Virus record (IMG/VR): IMGVR_UViG_3300031958_000003
Span: 1-35,223 of that record
DNA length: 35,223 nt
Direction: 5' to 3' (one strand)
From: a virus
The notes beneath the pieces are model-generated. The model worked only from the letters and a program-made list of their open reading frames with translations. It was not told the DNA's origin and did not search any database. The translations under genes were made by a program, and so were the position numbers. Position 1 is the first letter of the stretch, and every line of letters starts with the position of its first letter. This document shows, piece by piece, positions 23,092 to 31,811 of this stretch.

Positions 23092-23841
23092 TCAGACGGC
23101 CTGGATCACGCGGCCGAAGAGCCCAAGCGGGCCGGTGTCGCTCTTGGTCACGTCAGCCAGCACCCGTCCCGAGAGGTCGAATTTCTGCAGCTCCTCGCCG
23201 ATCAGGCTGAAATCCTTGCTCGGATTGAGCACCACGCGGTACAAATCGACAATCACGCGCTTGTTGGAATCGGCGGTGTTGAGGCCATCGAAACGCAGCC
23301 ACACCTCCGGCTGGGCGGATTTGAACATCGCCAGCCGCTTGGCCGCGCCGTAGCTGTAGTTAACCTTGAACGGCTGCGTGAAGCCGGTGATATTGAGAAG
23401 TTCGATGGCTCCCTGCTCGGCATGCACCTTGTAGTGCGTGCCTTCGGTCAGGGTGGCAGGGCTGGCCGCCGAATCCTTGACCACCACGGACGACACGAAC
23501 TGGTTGGCCAGCAGATAGATGCCACCCACAACCGCCCCAGTCGGCAGCGCCTCGTTGGTGACGCTGCCGGAGTTCACGCTGCTGGTCTGGCCGTAGAGGG
23601 TGAGCTCCAAGTTCTCGATGCTGAAATCCTCCACCGAGCACGTGAACTCCCCGTCCTTGCCCTTGATGAGCGACAGGTCGGTGAGCCGCTGGCCGGAGTA
23701 GCTCTCCTTGTGCGCGATCGTCTCGACGTTGAGCGACACCCTGAGCTCGGGCACGTTGCCCAGCCAGCGCATGGCCTGCGGGTTGCCGCCGGTGCCGCGG
23801 GTGCCGATGTAGACGCGGCCTTGGCCGGAAAAGTAAGGCAT
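23092..23841 (-). CDS. Major tail tube protein
   Basis: This 249-aa protein starts at ATG 23841 behind AAAGGAG. It has the tube-protein pattern: an N-terminal loop with RVYIGTRGTGGNPQAMRWLG, then VPELRVSLNVETIAHKESYS, then LIKGKDGEFTCSVEDFSIEN (the long beta hairpin), and a C-terminal VIVDLYRVVLNPSKDFSLIG strand pair. It lies before the fibre cassette and the G/GT genes, where lambda V would be. Confidence 0.85.
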   Translation of the reverse strand: MPYFSGQGRVYIGTRGTGGNPQAMRWLGNVPELRVSLNVETIAHKESYSGQRLTDLSLIKGKDGEFTCSVEDFSIENLELTLYGQTSSVNSGSVTNEALPTGAVVGGIYLLANQFVSSVVVKDSAASPATLTEGTHYKVHAEQGAIELLNITGFTQPFKVNYSYGAAKRLAMFKSAQPEVWLRFDGLNTADSNKRVIVDLYRVVLNPSKDFSLIGEELQKFDLSGRVLADVTKSDTGPLGLFGRVIQAV

Positions 23842-23843
23842 GG

Positions 23844-24008
23844 TCAGTCTCCTTTACGGGTGGGTTGCTTGGGTTTCGGTTCCGGCGCGGCCTCGGCCAC
23901 GCCATGCTCAATGAGCCAGCGGGCGGTAGCTTCGTCCACGTCGAGCATGTCGCCGGGCTGGTATTCGCGCCCGGCGTCGGTGTGGGGTTTGATGAGGGTC
24001 ACGATCAC
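23844..24008 (-). CDS. Small conserved phage protein (DUF7210-like), GTG start
   Basis: This 54-aa frame runs from GTG 24008 (GGAG upstream, 4-bp overlap with the preceding stop) to TGA at 23844. It begins MIVTLIKPHTDAGREYQPGD and contains the D-x-D-E-A-T-A-x-W-L-I-E segment found in tiny proteins of many phage head-tail regions; the tail is Pro/Lys-rich. Function is unknown. The non-ATG start and short length make it easy to miss. Confidence 0.75.
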   Translation of the reverse strand: MIVTLIKPHTDAGREYQPGDMLDVDEATARWLIEHGVAEAAPEPKPKQPTRKGD

Positions 24009-24436
24009 GTTTCGGCTCCTTGGATGACTTCCCCGACCTCAAAGGCCAGCGGGTAAATCAGCACACCGTCCTGATACTCCGGCTGTGATGGAGTTACGGG
24101 GTGCATCGACTGGTATCCGGGCGCTGGCTGCCAGCCCATCAACGCTTGCAGACACGACTTGACAAGATCGGCGGCGTCAGCACGTGCGGCCTCGCCGGTA
24201 TCGAACTGCTGGACGTTGCGCACCACGACAAACACCGTCCATCGACTTGCAATGCGCGCCGTCCTGCCGTGCGCCGTCACCTCTAGCACGCGGTGTCCAT
24301 CAGACGCGACAAAGGCTGCAGGCAGCTTTTTGCCGCCAACACCGTCAATACCAAGCAGCGCCGCAGAATGCACACCAGCAAGCCCTGGCACAGCATCAGT
24401 GAGGCGCTGGCGGATAAGCGGCTCGATTTCAAGCAT
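24005..24436 (-). CDS. Tail terminator-like protein (Gp37 family)
   Basis: This 143-aa protein begins MLEIEPLIRQRLTDAVPGLA. Its organisation (helix, then strand RIASRWTVFVVVRN, then a helix ADLVKSCLQALMGW and final strand GVLIYPLAFEV) matches small tail terminator and completion proteins. It lies after the virion morphogenesis protein and before the tail tube, which is where a terminator belongs. The family assignment is moderate. Confidence 0.7.
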   Translation of the reverse strand: MLEIEPLIRQRLTDAVPGLAGVHSAALLGIDGVGGKKLPAAFVASDGHRVLEVTAHGRTARIASRWTVFVVVRNVQQFDTGEAARADAADLVKSCLQALMGWQPAPGYQSMHPVTPSQPEYQDGVLIYPLAFEVGEVIQGAET

Positions 24437-24439
24437 ACA

Positions 24440-24922
24440 TCATAGCTCCAAGTGCCGCGAGATTTGATCAATGATAGACCTTTGCCAATCTGGCGGCAGG
24501 TCCACGCGGCCGGTGCGAACGGGAAAAAACCGTCGCGCAGGGATCTTCTTGCGCTTGCTGCCGAACTGATGCACGCTTGCATAGGGCTGGCGCGATCCAA
24601 CAGTCACGTGGCTGTCGCTGACGCTCTGGATTTCGATGCTTGAGCGCAGCGCGCCGGTGTCTTGCAGGATGCGCGGGTTGGCTACGGCGGCCCTCTTTGC
24701 CTTTTTGGTCTTGAACCGACGGGCGCGGCCAAGGATGGTCTTTGGCTTGAGCGGCGTCCACTTCTCGCCATACGGCGACGCCTCGCGCTCAAAGCTGTCA
24801 AGGATGCGCGACACCAGCTCTTCGCCGATGTCCCTCATGGCTGGTCCCGCGTTTTTAACGCGTGCGCGCAGCGCATCCAGCGCCTTTAGGACTGCGCGAT
24901 CATCAACGGTGATGGTCATCAT
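24440..24922 (-). CDS. Phage virion morphogenesis / tail completion protein
   Basis: The start is ATG 24922 (or ATG 24919) with AAGGA upstream and a 4-bp overlap with the previous stop; the frame is open further upstream but inside that gene. The 160-aa product has the typical basic segment of the family: PYGEKWTPLKPKTILGRARR, then ILQDTGALRSSIEIQSVSDS, then SRQPYASVHQFGSKRKKIPA and RRFFPV. In related phages this protein joins head and tail. Confidence 0.85.
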   Translation of the reverse strand: MMTITVDDRAVLKALDALRARVKNAGPAMRDIGEELVSRILDSFEREASPYGEKWTPLKPKTILGRARRFKTKKAKRAAVANPRILQDTGALRSSIEIQSVSDSHVTVGSRQPYASVHQFGSKRKKIPARRFFPVRTGRVDLPPDWQRSIIDQISRHLEL

Positions 24923-25347
24923 GGCAGCATCCTTGCGAGCGATGTATCGGTCAGCATACGCGGTGGCGCCCATACCGCAGCGCCTGGCGGCACTGCTGCC
25001 CCATCTGGCGACGGAAACAGCGCCACCTTGCCTGTTGCAATGTCCCGCAGCTCACGCGCGGCATCTCGATACGCGATGTAGACCGGGTTGTCCTCGGTGC
25101 ATTGACGACGCCATAGATTGTAATGCGCGACGATGGCGACCAAGCGCTTGAGCGTGTCCGGGGCCGGATCTGGGATGGGAGCCGATGTTGCCGCTCGCAC
25201 ATAGCCCATGACCTCTGCTTCAGCGTCCGATAGCGCTGCATTGACGCGCTCAGCGTTTGCGAGGCCAAGGTTTTCCAGGTCGGTCAGCTGCAAGACCGTC
25301 TCGGCCCCCAGGCGGGTCTCAAGCTCTGCGCGCGTCAAGATCGGCAC
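24919..25347 (-). CDS. DUF1320-type head-tail connector protein (Mu gp36-like)
   Basis: This 142-aa protein starts at GTG 25347 behind AAGGGG. It has the family layout: ILTRAELETRLGAETVLQLT at the start, a helical ALSDAEAEVMGYVRAATSAP, then TLKRLVAIVAHYNLWRR and a flexible C-terminus. Members sit between capsid and tail genes of Mu-like phages. Position agrees. Confidence 0.82.
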   Translation of the reverse strand: MPILTRAELETRLGAETVLQLTDLENLGLANAERVNAALSDAEAEVMGYVRAATSAPIPDPAPDTLKRLVAIVAHYNLWRRQCTEDNPVYIAYRDAARELRDIATGKVALFPSPDGAAVPPGAAVWAPPRMLTDTSLARMLP

Positions 25348-25350
25348 GGC

Positions 25351-25563
25351 TCACCCCTTTGAGCGGCGAGCTCGTGCTGGTAGCACTTCGGGCTCAGGTG
25401 ACTGCACGGACTCGCTCGTGGCGAACTCTTGCGCTTGCTCTACCGCTTGCGCGTAGCCCTGCGCTATCCAAGCGCGCGCAAGATCGTCGGCAGGCTCGCA
25501 TAACACGCCAGCGTTGAGCGTTTGCGCACCGGCCTGGAAGGTCCGCACGATCAGGATGCGCAT
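25351..25563 (-). CDS. Small hypothetical head-region protein
   Basis: This 70-aa protein begins MRILIVRTFQAGAQTLNAGV and has a short helical middle (DDLARAWIAQGYAQAVEQA) followed by a flexible basic tail. Similar tiny proteins with an N-terminal strand pair and an A-R-x-W-I-x-x-G-x-A helix often follow capsid genes. The function is unknown; 3 bp separate it from both neighbours. Confidence 0.65.
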   Translation of the reverse strand: MRILIVRTFQAGAQTLNAGVLCEPADDLARAWIAQGYAQAVEQAQEFATSESVQSPEPEVLPARARRSKG

Positions 25564-25566
25564 GGG

Positions 25567-26547
25567 TTAGTTGCTGGTGGTGAGTTTGACCAAAACCGCC
25601 GGTTGATGGCACAGCGGCAGGCTATTGCACTGGGTGTGCAGCACGATCCCGCGCCCGCCTTCGCGCTCCCACTGCTTGACGTAGAACGGCAGGCCGACGG
25701 TGTTGACCGTTTCGTTGAAGTCAGCCGGGGCGAAGTAGGTGGCGAAGGTGTCCATCGTGCCGACGGGGAAGGCGTGCCCCTCGTTGGCCGCGATCAAGCG
25801 ATTGCCGCTGACGGATGCCCGGTATTCGACGAAGTTGATGCCGCCGAATTGGAACCCGCCACGCATATCTTGGCCAAGGCGCGCGGCTGCTTCGCTGTGG
25901 TATTTGTAGGCATCGACCACTTTGGGGTGTTCGATCAGCTTGGCGTAAAACTCCGGGCTCACCAGCGCGGTCACGCCGGTCATCGTGTCGCCCTTGAGGT
26001 TGTCCTGGATCTGATTGATCACGTCCGCGCACTTGGCAAGCACGCTCGTGGTGGCGGTGCCAAGCGTGAAGTCAACCGTCACCTGGGTAACACCAAAGGA
26101 GGCAAACAGGTTTGCAATGACCGAGCCGTCGCCATTGGTGACCTGGCCCTTGAGCGCGCCCATGCGTTTCCACTCCAAGGTGATGTCATGCTTGGCGCGC
26201 ATGCGCTGCAAGCGGCGGGCGACTTCGGAAGCAACGGTGTTCAGGCCCTCAATGCCAAATCCGCGCACATCTTGCACGTCGCCAGGCATCACGATGTCCT
26301 CATGGACGGTTTGCTTGATCGCAAACGCCACGGTGCGGCGGTTGATGGCGCTTGCCACCGTCCCATTACCGCCCCATTCATGCGACGGCAGCACGGCAAG
26401 CGCGCCCGACGCCTCCTCAATCACAATTGACCGAGATGCAACGCCGCGCGCCGGGAACAGGCCCATTTGGCCGATCATCCCCCACTGGACAGGGAACTTG
26501 TTGATCGCCGCGGTCAGTTCGGCATTGGTGAAATCATTGAGCAGCAT
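25567..26547 (-). CDS. Major capsid protein, lambda gpE family
   Basis: The start is ATG 26547 behind AAAGGAG; the frame remains open further upstream without a better start. At 326 aa it is close to lambda gpE. The sequence shows PVQWGMIGQMGLFPARGVAS, RRTVAFAIKQTVHEDIVMPG and a C-terminal GGINFVEYRASVSGNRLIAA, then AFPVGTMDTFATYFAPADF, all characteristic of the gpE-type HK97 fold. It follows the decoration protein gene as in lambda. Confidence 0.93.
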   Translation of the reverse strand: MLLNDFTNAELTAAINKFPVQWGMIGQMGLFPARGVASRSIVIEEASGALAVLPSHEWGGNGTVASAINRRTVAFAIKQTVHEDIVMPGDVQDVRGFGIEGLNTVASEVARRLQRMRAKHDITLEWKRMGALKGQVTNGDGSVIANLFASFGVTQVTVDFTLGTATTSVLAKCADVINQIQDNLKGDTMTGVTALVSPEFYAKLIEHPKVVDAYKYHSEAAARLGQDMRGGFQFGGINFVEYRASVSGNRLIAANEGHAFPVGTMDTFATYFAPADFNETVNTVGLPFYVKQWEREGGRGIVLHTQCNSLPLCHQPAVLVKLTTSN

Positions 26548-26558
26548 TCCAGGCTCCT

Positions 26559-26930
26559 TTAGACGGTTGCGCGGGCCAAAATGCCAAGCGCTTTGAGTTG
26601 AGCGATAGCGGCGTCTTTCTGCGCGTTGTTTGGCGAGCCGCCCCAAACCAAGTTGTCGCGGTCAACGACGATCGCATGACGCGCCACAATCACGCCAGGC
26701 TTATCGCCTGTGGTCGCGTCAACGGCAGCCAGCGAAACGCCGACCGCGTTTTGCGTGCCGTCCGAAGCGCCCGGATTGAAGGCAGCGATCTTGCCGCTTG
26801 CGGTAATGCGCCCGACGACTTGGCCGATGGCGATGTTTTGGCCGGATGCGACGATCACGTCGTCGCGGCTGTACCCTTGAGGTGCTTCGTATTTGAGGAA
26901 CTGGCCCTCGGTTTTGGTCATGGTCGGCAT
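26559..26930 (-). CDS. Head decoration protein, lambda gpD family
   Basis: This 123-aa protein starts at ATG 26930 behind AAGGAG. It has the gpD-like pattern: FLKYEAPQGYSRDDVIVASG, GQVVGRITASGKIAAFNPGA, and AVGVSLAAVDATTGDKPGVI followed by VARHA and the terminal helix. Decoration trimers stabilise the expanded capsid. The order protease, D, E is the same as in lambda. Confidence 0.92.
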   Translation of the reverse strand: MPTMTKTEGQFLKYEAPQGYSRDDVIVASGQNIAIGQVVGRITASGKIAAFNPGASDGTQNAVGVSLAAVDATTGDKPGVIVARHAIVVDRDNLVWGGSPNNAQKDAAIAQLKALGILARATV

Positions 26931-26942
26931 TTCTGCGCTCCT

Positions 26943-27272
26943 TTACGACTTGATGATGGACTCGACCGCCGATAGCAGGGCTTTCATGCGCTGCTGCTCG
27001 CCGTCTGGCTTGGTAGCGGCGGCCTTGTTAAGGCTGGTCGAGGCAAAAAGCGCGGCATCACGCGCCGGTTTGGCGACGGCCTTTAGGTCGGCGGCGAATG
27101 CGGCAAAAGCCGCGTCGCTCATCTCCAGGTAGGGCTTGTCGTCCGCCGGGACGTCTCGTCCAACGGCCTCAAAAAGCGCTGAAAGATCGGCGCGGCGGCG
27201 CTCGACGCGAGCGGCCTCGATTTGCGCTTCCAGCTCCGCAATGCGGGCCTTCAGTGCCTCGACTTCGTCCAT
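26943..27272 (-). CDS. Nested scaffold protein (internal start of the protease gene)
   Basis: ATG 27272 (MDEVEALKARIAELEAQ) is preceded by AAGGAG about 9 bases upstream, one of the better ribosome sites in the region, while the full-length start at 27815 has a weak one. Initiation here yields a 109-aa coiled-coil protein lacking the protease, equivalent to Nu3 in lambda. It would be made in excess over the protease. Confidence 0.7.
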   Translation of the reverse strand: MDEVEALKARIAELEAQIEAARVERRRADLSALFEAVGRDVPADDKPYLEMSDAAFAAFAADLKAVAKPARDAALFASTSLNKAAATKPDGEQQRMKALLSAVESIIKS

Positions 27273-27815
27273 AGATGGTTTCTCCTTTGTGGTGATGGCA
27301 GTTGCGGTGGCTGAGAAGGCGTGGGCCTGGGTGTCCGGGTCAGCCCCAACCGGTACAAATGACACCTCCCGAACAGCGGCGTCCTCAAACACAGCGGCAA
27401 CTGTCATCTGCCGCCCGTTGATCGTGATTGGCTCCGATACTTCGCGCACTTTTGCCTGCATGCCGATGGAAAGCTGCACGGGGAACCCTTCTGCAAACAG
27501 CGCGGCGATCTTTGACCCCGCTTCGGTAGCCTGCAAAAGCTCGCCTTCAACCGCCAAAAACGGCAGGCCATCCGCGCCGGTAGCTTTGAAGATGCGGCCC
27601 TTGCCCGCAATACCGTCGATGCTCTGGTTGTGGTCGACCAGGATTGGCAATTCCTCGCCCTGCGCGTTTTGCAGAGTATCCAGGTCAATCGCCACGTCCC
27701 CCAGCCAGCCGTAATTTGGGATGACGCCGCCCGAATACGCGACGCCAGAAAATCTGCGCGGCGCGCCTGCGACAGGGGCCGCCGAAAAGGTCAGCGAAAG
27801 AGATGGCGTGCTCAT
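26943..27815 (-). CDS. Head maturation protease with C-terminal scaffold domain
   Basis: The 290-aa protein has an N-terminal HK97/Mu-type serine protease domain: His62 in PILVDHNQS and Ser116 in FPVQLSIGM are the expected catalytic residues, and AAVREVSFVPVGADPDTQA is the usual motif near the domain end. A long coiled coil (from about 182) acts as scaffold. An internal start with a strong ribosome site (27272) probably makes the scaffold alone. Fusion of protease and scaffold is as in lambda C/Nu3. Confidence 0.85.
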   Translation of the reverse strand: MSTPSLSLTFSAAPVAGAPRRFSGVAYSGGVIPNYGWLGDVAIDLDTLQNAQGEELPILVDHNQSIDGIAGKGRIFKATGADGLPFLAVEGELLQATEAGSKIAALFAEGFPVQLSIGMQAKVREVSEPITINGRQMTVAAVFEDAAVREVSFVPVGADPDTQAHAFSATATAITTKEKPSMDEVEALKARIAELEAQIEAARVERRRADLSALFEAVGRDVPADDKPYLEMSDAAFAAFAADLKAVAKPARDAALFASTSLNKAAATKPDGEQQRMKALLSAVESIIKS

Positions 27816-27863
27816 GCGCCCGCATCATAAGCGCAAGTACGCAAAATCGCGGCTAGAACGGGT

Positions 27864-28607
27864 TCACGGATTTGGGTCGCCGAAAATTGCGCGCTTTATC
27901 GTCTTGATGAGCGCCTCAATGGACGCGATCTGCATCCCAAGCAGTAGGGCCGCGCGGGTCATGGACTCTTGCAGCAAGGAGACCTTTTGCTCACCAACGT
28001 TGGCAAGCGTTTCGCCCCACATCGTTGGCTTTGCGCCCCAGCCTGGGTCGGCTACGCCTTCCGCCGGCGGGTTTTGTGTCACGCCTCCGCGCTCGCGTGC
28101 CTGGTCAGCGGAAAGGGATCGCAAGACGCACCGGCAGCGGTGCCCGAGCGGCGGCGAGTGGGTATTCCAAAACTGGTCGTCAACCGGGCGAATTACGCCG
28201 TCAAGCGCAAGGTGCGACGGGCGCACGCGGCTGTCGTTGATGGCGTCGTACATGAGATAGGGCCTGGTGGCCTTTGTCTCCTCGAATCGCCGCCAATGCC
28301 CTGCGTTGTAGGCCGTCTGCACTGCGTTGCGGTAAATGGTCTCAAGGCGATGCCTGGGCAGGCTCCAATCCTGCTGCGACGCCCATTTCTGGAACTCTTG
28401 CAGCGTGCCGCCCTCGGCCACATGGCGCACCAGATCGTCCGCGACACGCTGTATTTGGTCCAGCTTTGCAAGGCCGGAGACGGTAAACGCCTGGATGCGT
28501 TTTTCGGCCTCAAGCGCGTAGAAAATCTTCGGCAAGGTGACCCTGCGGCGGCGAAGATCGGCAATGATCTTCGACGGCGGATCGTCAAGTGGGGCCTTGA
28601 CGGCCAT
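27864..28607 (-). CDS. Head morphogenesis protein, Mu gpF-like / SPP1 gp7 family
   Basis: This 247-aa protein carries the conserved block of the family at about 138-187: RPYLMYDAINDSRVRPSHLA, then a D-G-V-I-R-P segment, then FWNTHSPPLGHRCRCVLRSL with the paired Cys. An N-terminal helical region (about 1-130) precedes it. Members associate with portal and capsid during assembly. It directly follows the portal gene, as in Mu-like phages. Confidence 0.9.
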   Translation of the reverse strand: MAVKAPLDDPPSKIIADLRRRRVTLPKIFYALEAEKRIQAFTVSGLAKLDQIQRVADDLVRHVAEGGTLQEFQKWASQQDWSLPRHRLETIYRNAVQTAYNAGHWRRFEETKATRPYLMYDAINDSRVRPSHLALDGVIRPVDDQFWNTHSPPLGHRCRCVLRSLSADQARERGGVTQNPPAEGVADPGWGAKPTMWGETLANVGEQKVSLLQESMTRAALLLGMQIASIEALIKTIKRAIFGDPNP

Positions 28608-28616
28608 GGCAGTCCG

Positions 28617-30146
28617 TCAGCGCTCCGACGGCGATTCAATTGCGCGCGCCACTTGTGCGGGTGCGGCCTCTGCGCTCTTTTGCGCCTTGCCACCGGCGTG
28701 CAGATACCCCATCACTTCAGCGGCAAATAAGGCGCGCTCAAAGGTTTCACGGAATCGGCCGTCATCCGCATCGCGCAAGGCCACGGCAAGCCGCTCGTAC
28801 AGGTCCTCGACGCTCTCCGCGCTCATGATGGCGGACTTGATTGCGGCGGATTCAATCGGGCTTACAACGGACGGCAGGATGCGGGCGATCTCATCTTCGA
28901 TCGCCTGCTGCCCTGCGGTAAATCGCTGGCGGTCTGGCTTGCGCGGGGCATCGGGAGTCGCAAACGTGGCGGCCATGCTCGCATCTGCCGATTTTGCCGG
29001 TGTGCCGCCCGCCCCTACGCCCACATCTGCGACGGCTGCCGCAACCGCCGGGTTCAACTCTTCGAAGTCGTCCGGCTCCAGGCCGTATTTTTCCTCGATG
29101 TAGCGGCGTGTGAATTGCAGCATTCCGGCCCGGACCAGGATTTCATCGCGCTTGGCGCGCTCCATTTGCAGGCCGGTCTCGTCCTCCATCACAAAGCGCG
29201 GCGCAGGTAATGCGTTGAGCGCAGCCAATGTGTTGAGCACGCGCTGCACCGCGTCCGTGACCAGGCGAATATCGGCTCGGCGCTTTTCTTGCCGAATCTC
29301 ATTGTGCACCTCGCCAAGGGCACGATTGCCGCTGCCGCCGTCTGTGCCGCTGGTGAGCGTCTGACCAAGGATCAGTCGTTGGATTCGCCGTGTGCACGCT
29401 AGCTCGAACTCGGTGAACTTGTTGGGGCTATTACCCGGCGTATCGACCGTGACGATTTCTTCCTCGCGGTCAAGCGCTGCCACCGGTCCGCTTGAAAGGC
29501 TGCGCAGCATCTCCACCATTGCCTGCTTATCTGAGAGCGTGCGTCCTACAAGCAACGGAACTGCGGCCAGCTCCAAGAACTTGGCCCAAAATCGCCAACC
29601 GTGGGTGCGGAAATACCACGGCCAATAGGCCTTTGCCAGAAGCGCTTCGCCCATCGGTTTGCGCAAGCTGCCCTGGTGCACGACGGCGAAGAACTTCCGC
29701 GGATCGGCGGGCGTGTTGTCGTTGCGCCAATAAAGCGAGCCGTCTGGATGCACCAAAAACCACTCAAACGGGCACTGAATAACGTCGCCTATTGCGATGC
29801 GCCCGCCACCAGCGTCCTCATAAACCACCTCGAAAACGCTGTAGCCGTAAGGCACTGCATCCCATGCGGACGACATAATCGTCGGTATAGCGCCCGACGC
29901 CGCATCCTCGAAGAATTGGCGCGCGCGCGATTGATCGTGCTCGATACGCCATGGCGTGTTGAGTGCGGCGTCGCGGCGCGTCTCAAGTGCTGCTGATACC
30001 TCGTCGTCGTCCGCGATCCGGCGTAGCTTGGTGCGGTCGATGCCAAGCTGGGCTAGGATTTCATCGGCGTCCCCAAGCCATCCAAACCTCGCCAAGGCTC
30101 GCTCGATCGAGATGGCGGATGAGTATGCTGTTGGTGTTTGAGCCAT
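28617..30146 (-). CDS. Portal protein, DUF935 / Mu gp29 family
   Basis: At 509 aa this is the normal length. Family signatures include RRDAALNTPWRIEHDQ, PYGYSVFEVVYEDAGGGRIA, ECPFEWF-like VIQCPFEWFLVHPDGSLYWR and RKPMGEALLAKAYWPWYFRT, followed by the conserved VDTPGNSPNKFTEFE and FILGQTL-like LILGQTLTSGTDGG. It forms the dodecameric channel at the packaging vertex. The C-terminus is helical with many acidic residues. Confidence 0.93.
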   Translation of the reverse strand: MAQTPTAYSSAISIERALARFGWLGDADEILAQLGIDRTKLRRIADDDEVSAALETRRDAALNTPWRIEHDQSRARQFFEDAASGAIPTIMSSAWDAVPYGYSVFEVVYEDAGGGRIAIGDVIQCPFEWFLVHPDGSLYWRNDNTPADPRKFFAVVHQGSLRKPMGEALLAKAYWPWYFRTHGWRFWAKFLELAAVPLLVGRTLSDKQAMVEMLRSLSSGPVAALDREEEIVTVDTPGNSPNKFTEFELACTRRIQRLILGQTLTSGTDGGSGNRALGEVHNEIRQEKRRADIRLVTDAVQRVLNTLAALNALPAPRFVMEDETGLQMERAKRDEILVRAGMLQFTRRYIEEKYGLEPDDFEELNPAVAAAVADVGVGAGGTPAKSADASMAATFATPDAPRKPDRQRFTAGQQAIEDEIARILPSVVSPIESAAIKSAIMSAESVEDLYERLAVALRDADDGRFRETFERALFAAEVMGYLHAGGKAQKSAEAAPAQVARAIESPSER

Positions 30147-30212
30147 GTGTCAATGTTGCCAGCAACAGTGATGCTATACGTTTGGAAACGATTCCGGACG
30201 AAGCGTTAGGCC

Positions 30213-30623
30213 TTACGCTGGCGCATCGCATCGTTCCATGTCGCCACATTCCCCCGCCTTGAGGACAGCCAGCATTACTGTGGCAGCCAGCCCCGGGCGC
30301 TTCTCAAGCAGCTTACGCGCGCCTCGCTCAGTGTAGCCAATCGCCTGAGCGATCTCGGACCAGCTTTTGCCTTGCGCTCTCAGCCTAGCGGCCAATGCGC
30401 GGTTGCGCTCCGTGCGCAGTCGGTGGCTCCCAGCGATGTACAGCCGCTGGCCTTGGAAATACTCGCAAAACCTGGCGGCGTCTTGCTCGCCAATGGCCAG
30501 CACCAGCGCGGCCCACGTGCGGCCACGGCGGCGAGCAGGAACCCGGATTTCCCGGCCACCAAGCGCCAACGCCAAGTGCGCAGCGGCGGCGTGCCCAAGC
30601 AGCTCGACGATTTCGGGCGTCAT
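30213..30623 (-). CDS. Mor-type HTH transcription activator-like protein
   Basis: This 136-aa protein resembles the Mor/C activators of Mu in layout: an N-terminal helical dimer-type region (LLGHAAAAHLALALGGREIR), ARFCEYFQGQRLYIAG, then the HTH RNRALAARLRAQGKSWSEIA, QAIGYTERGARKLLEK. In Mu such proteins drive middle/late genes. Its place between terminase and portal, with the ATG overlapping the terminase stop, is unusual for a late-gene activator, so its control target is open. Confidence 0.65.
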   Translation of the reverse strand: MTPEIVELLGHAAAAHLALALGGREIRVPARRRGRTWAALVLAIGEQDAARFCEYFQGQRLYIAGSHRLRTERNRALAARLRAQGKSWSEIAQAIGYTERGARKLLEKRPGLAATVMLAVLKAGECGDMERCDAPA

Positions 30624-31804
30624 CAGAAAGTCCTCCCACCAGCGGCAATTGGCCGCGACGCCGCCATGCCAAGCGCTGAAAACGCATAGCTGAGCGCGTC
30701 CACGGCGTCGTCGTGCTCGCTCTCTGGAAATGCGAGCAGCTCATCACGAAACCATGCCGGCACACCTGACTGGTCGTGACGCACCATGCGTTGCTCGTAG
30801 CGCGTGAGCACCGGCAGAAAGCGTGTCAGCTTGTCCTTGTCTGGCCTTATGCCGCGCACCGGAAGGGTCGTCGTGCGCAACAGCTCTTGCACCACTGCGG
30901 CCTGGTACTGCGTCTGCTCGACCGCGATCACGCGCGGGTTGTGGCGCGCTGCGGCGGCCTTGATGCGGTTGAGAACCTCGTGAAAACCGCACCGATGCCG
31001 CTCAACCTCCTTGACGTACACAATACCGGTCTCCGTGTCTCGCGCCAATGCCACGATGGCGGTGTAGTCAGCGCCGTCTCGCTCGCTGATAGCGAGGTCA
31101 ACGCCAAGCACAATAGGCAGCCCCGGCGGGCATGGCGCATCGACTAGCATTTCAGGCTTGACCAGTCCGGCCCCGATATTGACGAACTCGCCATCCAGCT
31201 CCTGTTTTGCAAACTGGCTGTGGTATTGGCTAGCGACGGACTCGACAAATCCGGCGTTTTCGTGCAGCGTATTTGTGCGCGTGGGAGCGCGCACTATCGT
31301 CATATCTGGTGTTGCCTGCTGCACAAACAGTCGATAGAGCCAGTTGTATCCCTTCGGTGTTGTGGTGATCCATCCGCGTCCAGGCTTTAAGCGCAGGCGT
31401 CCGATCATGATCATCCACGCCTCATCATTTGGCAGTTGCGCTGCTTCGTCTATCCAGAACCATCCAAGGTTATAGCCGCGCAAACGATCCGGGTTGTCTG
31501 CGCTCCTGAAATAGGCCTCATGCCCGGTCCTAAGGCGGACCCAACGGTCTCCCTTGCCGCGCCTCTCGTCCAGCACTAGAGGGCCGGCGATTTTTTTGAG
31601 TGTCTTGTACGGCTCTTCGGTCATGTCAGAAGTTGGGGCCACCACCATCCCAACGGACGGCGGTTCGCGCAAGATTGCCATCGCGCCGGCGAATGTTTTC
31701 CCAGACCCAATGCCGCCAATAAACGCCCGGTACTTGTGCGGCGAACGCCAGAACTCGTACTGCGGTCGTGTGCCGTCATAATCTAGGTGGAAGTATATCG
31801 CCAT
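30623..31804 (-). CDS. terL: Large terminase subunit (ATPase-nuclease)
   Basis: The start is taken at ATG 31804, 7 bp past the small terminase stop; an in-frame ATG at 31858 lies inside that gene. The 393-aa protein has Walker A GGIGSGKT (30-37), Walker B WFWIDE (115-120), a coupling motif TTTP (147-150), and the RNase H-type nuclease residues D236 (LGVDLA), E296 (AVEQTQ) and D365/D366/D369 (HDDAVDALS). It packages DNA into proheads. Confidence 0.95.
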   Translation of the reverse strand: MAIYFHLDYDGTRPQYEFWRSPHKYRAFIGGIGSGKTFAGAMAILREPPSVGMVVAPTSDMTEEPYKTLKKIAGPLVLDERRGKGDRWVRLRTGHEAYFRSADNPDRLRGYNLGWFWIDEAAQLPNDEAWMIMIGRLRLKPGRGWITTTPKGYNWLYRLFVQQATPDMTIVRAPTRTNTLHENAGFVESVASQYHSQFAKQELDGEFVNIGAGLVKPEMLVDAPCPPGLPIVLGVDLAISERDGADYTAIVALARDTETGIVYVKEVERHRCGFHEVLNRIKAAAARHNPRVIAVEQTQYQAAVVQELLRTTTLPVRGIRPDKDKLTRFLPVLTRYEQRMVRHDQSGVPAWFRDELLAFPESEHDDAVDALSYAFSALGMAASRPIAAGGRTF

Positions 31805-31811
31805 CGCGCCA

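Noticed and set aside
23071-24027. 318-codon + strand frame opposite the tail tube gene
   Set aside because: It is the antisense shadow of the tail tube and two neighbouring real genes, with typical shadow composition.
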